A stretch of DNA of 5,749 nucleotides from Streptomyces lilacinus (GTDB lineage: Bacteria > Actinomycetota > Actinomycetes > Streptomycetales > Streptomycetaceae), in the NCBI GenBank assembly GCA_000715685.1, contig KL569489.1, positions 27,313 to 33,061 of the forward strand, read 5' to 3'. The notes beneath the pieces are model-generated. The model saw only the letters and a list, made by a program, of their open reading frames with translations. It was not told the DNA's origin and did not search any database. This document shows positions 1 to 5,749 of the stretch, one piece after another (the stretch's first letter is position 1; every line of letters starts with the position of its first letter). A program made the translations under genes and the position numbers.

Positions 1-15
1 GTGTATAAGAGACAG
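1..15 (+). other. Residual Nextera/Tn5 mosaic-end adapter (sequencing artefact)
   Basis: The window opens with GTGTATAAGAGACAG, identical to the last 15 bases of the 19-base Tn5 mosaic end used in Nextera transposase adapters. Its orientation, with the mosaic end running 5' to 3' into the insert, is what a read carrying untrimmed adapter would give. Genomic sequence therefore starts at base 16. The permease reading frame happens to stay open through these bases, so automatic annotation could wrongly add five adapter-encoded residues, and the GTG at base 1 is not a real start codon. A natural Tn5 copy is very unlikely, since only the mosaic-end tail is present, exactly at the sequence edge. 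Confidence 0.95.
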
Positions 16-1653
16 CTTCCGGGCTGGCCGCGCCGGCTTCGACGGCTTCGCCGCCGCCTTGGCACCGGCCTTCACGTCCTCCGTCGCGGTCGGCGCCGCG
101 TCCTCGAGGACGATCCCGGCAGCGCCTTCCTTCGCCAGGCGGGAGCTGCGCATGCCGTAGGCGAAGTAGATCACCAGGCCGACGACCATCCAGCCGCCGA
201 AGACCTCCCAGGTGACGACGTCCAGGCTGAGCATCATGTAGACGCACATCGCGAAGCCGAGGACGGGGAAGATCAGGCCGACCGGCACGCCCGTCCGGCC
301 TAGCGGGATGCGCACACCCGAAAGCGGTACCTGGAAGCTGCGGTGCATGTCGGGACGGGTGAAGCGCAGCACGATCACCGCGACGTTGACGAGGCCGAAG
401 GCGAAGAGCGTGCCGATGCTGGTGGCGTCGGCGAGCTGGGCCAGCGGGATCGCGGCGGCCAGGACGCCGCAGAACAGCGAGACGATCACGGTGTTGGCCA
501 CCGGCACGCCCTTGCGGCTGACCTTCGCGAAGGACTTGGGGACCAGTCCGTCGCGGGACATCGCGAAGAGGATGCGGGTCTGGCCGTACAGCACGGTCAG
601 CACGACGCTCGCGATGGCGATGACGGCGCCGGCGGCGAGGAGCACGGCCCAGAAGCTCTGGCCGGTGACGCCCTTCATGATGCCGGCCAGCGCGGCCTCG
701 GAGTCCTTGAACTCGCCCCACGGCAGCGCGCCGACGGCGATCGCCGCGACCAGCACGTACAGCGCGGTGACGATCAGCAGCGACAGCATGATCGCCTTGG
801 GCAGGTCCTTCTTCGGGTTCTTGGCCTCCTCACCGGCGGTGGAGGCGGCGTCGAAGCCGATGTACGAGAAGAACAGCGTGGCACCCGCGGCGCTGACGCC
901 GCCGAGGCCGAGCGGCATGAAGGGGGCGTAGTTGCCGGCCTTGATGCCGGTGAAGGCCACGGCGCAGAAGAGCAGCAGGGCCACGATCTTCACGCCGACC
1001 ATGATCGCGTTGGCGCGGGCGCTCTCCTTGGCGCCGCCCAGCAGGAAGGCCATGCAGAGCAGCACGACGAGCAGGGCGGGCAGGTTGAAGACGCCGCCGT
1101 CCACGCCGGGCGGGTTGGCCATCCAGTCCGGGATGGTGACGCCGATCGTGCCCTCGAGGAGCTCGTTGAGGTACTGCCCCCAGCCGACGGCGACGGCCGC
1201 GACGGAGACGCCGTACTCGAGGATCAGGCACCAGCCGCAGATCCAGGCGACGATCTCGCCCAGGGTGGCGTAGGCGTACGAGTACGACGAGCCGGAGACC
1301 GGGATGCTGCCGGCGAGCTCGGCGTAGGACAGCGCCGAGAACAGCGCGGTGACGCCCGCGAGGATGAAGGAGATCACGACGGCCGGGCCGGCCTGGGGCA
1401 CGGCGTTGCCCAGCACCACGAAGATGCCGGTGCCCAGCGTGGCGCCGATGCTGATCATCGTCAGCTGCCACATGCCGAGCGAGCGGCGCAGGGTGCCGCC
1501 CTCGCCCTGGCCGCCCTCGGCGACCAGCCGCTCGACGGGCTTGCGCCGCATCAGACGGGCGCCGAAGCCGATGGACGGCAGCGGGGTGCGCTCGTCGACG
1601 CCGATGGCGGGTGGCGCTGTGCCTTGGTCCAACACTGGGGTTGCTCCGTTCAT
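16..1653 (-). CDS. APC-superfamily cationic amino acid transporter (CAT)-like permease, 3' end truncated
   Basis: This is an integral membrane amino acid transporter of the APC superfamily, closest in appearance to the bacterial CAT group. 546 residues are visible with no stop codon before the adapter, so the C-terminus is missing. A hydrophilic N-terminus of about 60 residues contains the RRKPVERLVAEGG stretch that commonly precedes the first helix in this group. About twelve hydrophobic segments follow, roughly residues 62-82, 90-112, 132-158, 190-207, 215-236, 250-272, 288-310, 332-357, 386-404, 408-430, 456-476 and 478-500. The TM1 substrate motif is GATLGTGIFVVLG (residues 70-82), and the conserved TM6 end FFSYIGFDAASTAGEEAKNP lies at 261-280. 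An Ala/Lys/Pro-rich cytoplasmic tail begins near 505. The ATG at 1653 has no good ribosome binding site. The in-frame GTG at 1635 is preceded by GGAG eight bases away and may be the true start. Substrate specificity cannot be read from sequence. The gene is transcribed away from guaB1, beyond that gene's terminator. Confidence 0.93.
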
Positions 1654-1919
1654 GACTGCCGGTCGGGGGGTGCCGGTCCGGAGCGGCGGCTTCCGGCGGT
1701 GACCCAGGGGCGCGCGCCGACATGGCAGAGCAAACCCGTAGCGAGGGGGTACCGCCGAGCAAGCGGTACCCGCCACTCCACGTTCTGCGCAGACCCTACG
1801 AGGTAAGGGCCCGCACTCGTAATGCACCATTCTTGCGTATGCCCGGTGGATCATTGCGTCCGGGGAACCGGAACGGGCGATCGTTGCACGTCGTGTCATG
1901 AATCGGTACACGGGCAGCG
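1654..1919 (-). promoter_or_regulatory. Permease upstream region with possible -10 element
   Basis: No gene is supported between the guaB1 terminator and the permease start. Because a strong terminator lies upstream, the permease promoter should be here. On the minus strand, TAGGGT (1798-1793) differs by one base from the actinomycete -10 consensus TAGGAT, but no good -35 sits 16-19 bases before it (TTACGA is the nearest, 3 of 6). A start site near 1786 would give a leader of about 130 nt containing the inverted repeat at 1747-1771. The assignment of the exact promoter is weak; that the region carries regulatory sequence is a sound inference. Confidence 0.35.
1747..1771. repeat. Perfect 9-7-9 inverted repeat upstream of permease
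   Basis: GGGTACCGC (1747-1755) and its exact reverse complement GCGGTACCC (1763-1771) flank a 7-base centre. It lies about 95-120 bases before the permease ATG, and just downstream of the possible -10 at 1793-1798. There is no following T-run on either strand, so it is not a normal intrinsic terminator. It could be an operator for a dimeric regulator or a hairpin in the permease leader RNA. The repeat is seen directly; its function is inference. Confidence 0.7.
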
Positions 1920-1957
1920 AAAAAGGGGCGCGACCCGGCGAACCGGATCGCGCCCCT
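1920..1957 (-). terminator. Intrinsic terminator of guaB1 with UUCG loop
   Basis: Read on the minus strand, AGGGGCGCGA (1957-1948) pairs perfectly with TCGCGCCCCT (1933-1924). Inside this 10-bp stem are one mismatch, four more pairs (1943-1946 with 1935-1938) and a TTCG tetraloop (1942-1939). Five T residues (1924-1920) follow directly; the first of them also pairs as the end of the stem. The stem begins 14 bases past the guaB1 stop codon. This is a textbook Rho-independent terminator and should isolate guaB1 from the permease. Confidence 0.93.
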
Positions 1958-1971
1958 CGGGACGGTGCGGA

Positions 1972-4726
<2,755 letters not shown>

Positions 4727-4732
4727 CGCGGT

Positions 4733-4738
4733 CTCCTC
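4733..4738 (-). promoter_or_regulatory. Ribosome binding site deciding the regulator start
   Basis: GAGGAG on the minus strand, within GTGAGGAG (4740-4733), sits six bases before the GTG at 4726. This is close to the ideal Shine-Dalgarno sequence and spacing. It favours the GTG over the upstream in-frame TTG at 4759, which lacks one. Confidence 0.8.
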
Positions 4739-4791
4739 ACTGCTGTGGTCTCGCGCCAAGCTTGTCGTGCCGCTTCGCGCCGCTACTACTG

Positions 4792-4809
4792 TTTGCTGCT
4801 TTTGCTGCT
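4792..4809. repeat. Tandem 9-bp repeat in an A-rich leader of the regulator gene
   Basis: Two perfect tandem copies of AGCAGCAAA (minus-strand reading; TTTGCTGCT on plus) occupy 4792-4809, with a decayed AGCAAGAG copy next to them (about 4811-4818). The surrounding 4780-4830 is far less GC-rich than the rest of the window and has little potential to fold. It lies 65-85 bases upstream of the regulator start, in its probable 5' leader. No function is known to me. Confidence 0.6.
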
Positions 4810-4879
4810 GTCTCTTGCTGATTACTGCGGGTTACCGCTCGTGCTTCGGTCCGCTGCGTGAAGCCGAGGCCCCGACCTC

Positions 4880-4908
4880 ATCCTGTCAGATTCGGCGGTC
4901 CTTGATCA
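4880..4908 (-). promoter_or_regulatory. Possible promoter of the regulator gene
   Basis: CAGGAT (4885-4880) differs by one base from the actinomycete -10 consensus TAGGAT. TGATCA lies 17 bases upstream (4908-4903) as a poor -35 (3 of 6). This would give a leader of about 145 nt containing the A-rich tandem repeat. Its position downstream of rpe suits independent expression of the regulator. Evidence is consensus similarity only. Confidence 0.25.
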
Positions 4909-4920
4909 GACCTTGACCTT
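4909..4920. repeat. Short tandem repeat GACCTT x2
   Basis: Two perfect copies of GACCTT (AAGGTC on the minus strand) lie directly upstream of the possible regulator promoter and downstream of rpe. With TGATCA next to them they could form a regulator binding region, but six-base repeats arise easily by chance. Confidence 0.35.
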
Positions 4921-4955
4921 AGCCCTCAGCAATTCGGGCGAGCGGCGCGGGGCGC

Positions 4956-5642
4956 TCAGTGGGCGCAGGCCCAGGGAGCACCCGCGGTGACCTTCTCGGC
5001 CTGCGCGCGCAGGGAGCGTACGGCCGCCGCCGGGTCGTCCGCACCGTAGACGGCGGATCCGGCCACGAACACGTCCGCGCCGGCCTCGGCGCAGCGCTCG
5101 ATGGTCCCGGCCGAGACGCCGCCGTCGACCTGCAGCCAGATCGGCAGGTTGTGCCGGGAGATCAGCTCCCGGGTGCGGCGGATCTTCGGCAGCATGATGT
5201 CGAGGAACGCCTGGCCGCCGAAGCCCGGCTCGACCGTCATGATCAGGAGCATGTCCAGCTCGGGCAGCAGGTCCTCGAACGGCTCGATGGGCGTGGCGGG
5301 CTTGAGCGCCATGGACGCCCGGGCCCCGAGCCGGCGGATCTCCCGCGCGAGCCGTACGGGCGCGGCGGCGGCCTCCGCGTGGAAGGTCACCGACCCGGCG
5401 CCGATCTCCGCGTACTGCGGCGCCCAGCGGTCGGGGTCCTCGATCATCAGGTGGCAGTCCAGCGGGGTGTCCGTGGCCTTGATCAGCGACTCGACGACGG
5501 GGACGCCGAGGGTGAGGTTGGGGACGAAGTGATTGTCCATCACGTCGACGTGGAGCCAGTCGGCGCCGTCGACGGCCCGCGCCTCGTCGGCGAGCCGGGC
5601 GAAGTCCGCGGACAGGATGCTGGGGTTGATCTGCACTGCCAT
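4956..5642 (-). CDS. rpe: Ribulose-phosphate 3-epimerase
   Basis: Cytosolic enzyme interconverting D-ribulose 5-phosphate and D-xylulose 5-phosphate in the pentose phosphate pathway. At 228 residues it has full family length, a single TIM barrel. Signature regions appear in order: [10 protein letters not shown] (5-14), [12 protein letters not shown] (31-42) with His31 and Asp33, DCHLMI (62-67) with His64, KPATP (114-118), [10 protein letters not shown] (135-144), and QVDGGV (171-176) with Asp173. His31, Asp33, His64 and Asp173 correspond to the metal-binding and acid-base residues known for the family. The motif has Asn37 where many homologues have Gly (DNHF rather than DGHF), which should not abolish activity. 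The ATG at 5642 is the only ATG, GTG or TTG start at the 5' end in this frame. Its ribosome site is weak (TTGGGG close to the ATG). No clear terminator follows; 229 bp separate it from the regulator. Confidence 0.96.
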   Translation of the reverse strand: MAVQINPSILSADFARLADEARAVDGADWLHVDVMDNHFVPNLTLGVPVVESLIKATDTPLDCHLMIEDPDRWAPQYAEIGAGSVTFHAEAAAAPVRLAREIRRLGARASMALKPATPIEPFEDLLPELDMLLIMTVEPGFGGQAFLDIMLPKIRRTRELISRHNLPIWLQVDGGVSAGTIERCAEAGADVFVAGSAVYGADDPAAAVRSLRAQAEKVTAGAPWACAH

Positions 5643-5659
5643 GCCCCAAGCCTGCCATG

Positions 5660-5683
5660 CCGCGCCACGTCTGCGTGGCGCGG
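5660..5683. repeat. Perfect 10-bp hairpin just upstream of rpe
   Basis: CCGCGCCACG (5660-5669) and CGTGGCGCGG (5674-5683) are exact reverse complements around a 4-base loop. The stem ends 17 bases before the rpe ATG on the minus strand. There is no T-run after it in either direction, so it is not a canonical intrinsic terminator. It could end or process an upstream transcript, or shape the rpe leader near its ribosome site. The hairpin is seen directly; the role is inferred. Confidence 0.7.
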
Positions 5684-5699
5684 GTGCCGCGCGGGTGCC
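5678..5699. repeat. Perfect tandem 11-bp repeat upstream of rpe
   Basis: GCGCGGGTGCC occurs twice without spacing (5678-5688 and 5689-5699). The first copy overlaps the right arm of the hairpin at 5674-5683. It looks like a local duplication or slippage product in the intergenic region before rpe. Confidence 0.7.
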
Positions 5700-5724
5700 C
5701 CCGGGTCCGGCCGGGCCGGGGCCG

Positions 5725-5741
5725 GTTCGGCACCGCCGAAC
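5725..5741. repeat. Short inverted repeat near right edge
   Basis: GTTCGGC (5725-5731) and GCCGAAC (5735-5741) are exact reverse complements around ACC. No T-run follows. It may be part of the 3' region of a gene beyond the window. No minus-strand stop codon occurs in any frame between 5643 and 5749, so the window does not show where an upstream minus-strand gene would end. Confidence 0.45.
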
Positions 5742-5749
5742 ACGTAGCC

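Noticed and set aside
1..303. Plus-strand ORF starting with GTG at base 1
   Set aside because: Its start lies in adapter sequence and the rest is antisense to the permease.
830..1762. Minus-strand frame of 310 codons overlapping the permease in another frame
   Set aside because: Arg/Pro/Ala-rich shadow with no recognisable domain; it overlaps the real permease over most of its length.
343..1806. Plus-strand open frame opposite the permease
   Set aside because: Low-complexity Asp/Gly/Glu/His-rich translation and no domain features; the opposite strand encodes a clear 12-helix transporter.
4940..4958. Possible terminator hairpin after rpe (GAGCG/CGCTC)
   Set aside because: Only a 5-bp stem with an 8-base loop and no U-run, and it overlaps the stop codon; too weak to call.

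Overview
The window is very GC-rich, with strongly GC-biased third codon positions and long antisense shadow frames. Together with the gene set (a GuaB1-type CBS-domain reductase, a SorC-type regulator, Rpe and a CAT-family permease), this points to an actinomycete, most likely Streptomyces or a close relative. I see no TTA codon in any of the four genes, so nothing suggests bldA-dependent translation. The assignment rests on composition and protein resemblance only; no search was run.

Layout. All four supported genes are on the minus strand, so transcription runs from high to low coordinates. In transcription order they are rpe (ribulose-phosphate 3-epimerase, 5642-4956), a SorC/DeoR-family sugar-binding transcriptional regulator (4726-3710), guaB1 (CBS-domain IMPDH/GMPR-family protein, probably a GMP reductase, 3414-1972) and a CAT-like amino acid permease (1653 down to the left edge, 3' end missing). 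Two convincing intrinsic terminators, each a strong hairpin followed by five U residues, close the regulator gene (3638-3672) and guaB1 (1920-1957). The regulator, guaB1 and the permease are therefore probably three separate transcription units. No convincing terminator separates rpe from the regulator, but 229 bp lie between them.

The first 15 bases match 15 of the 19 bases of the Tn5 mosaic end in Nextera library adapters, oriented with the insert following. They are almost certainly leftover adapter, not genome, and they cut off the permease gene.

Gene logic. Rpe serves the pentose phosphate pathway. The neighbouring regulator has an N-terminal HTH and a sugar-phosphate-binding domain. 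GuaB1 would return GMP to IMP, and the permease would import amino acids. This is ordinary primary metabolism; I see no mobile element, CRISPR array, RNA gene or defence-like system. The features worth a second look are regulatory: a perfect 9-7-9 inverted repeat ahead of the permease, a 10-bp hairpin overlapping an 11-bp tandem repeat just upstream of rpe, and an unusually A-rich leader with a 9-bp tandem repeat ahead of the regulator. The GuaB1 active-site signature, which reads as reductase rather than dehydrogenase, is also notable.
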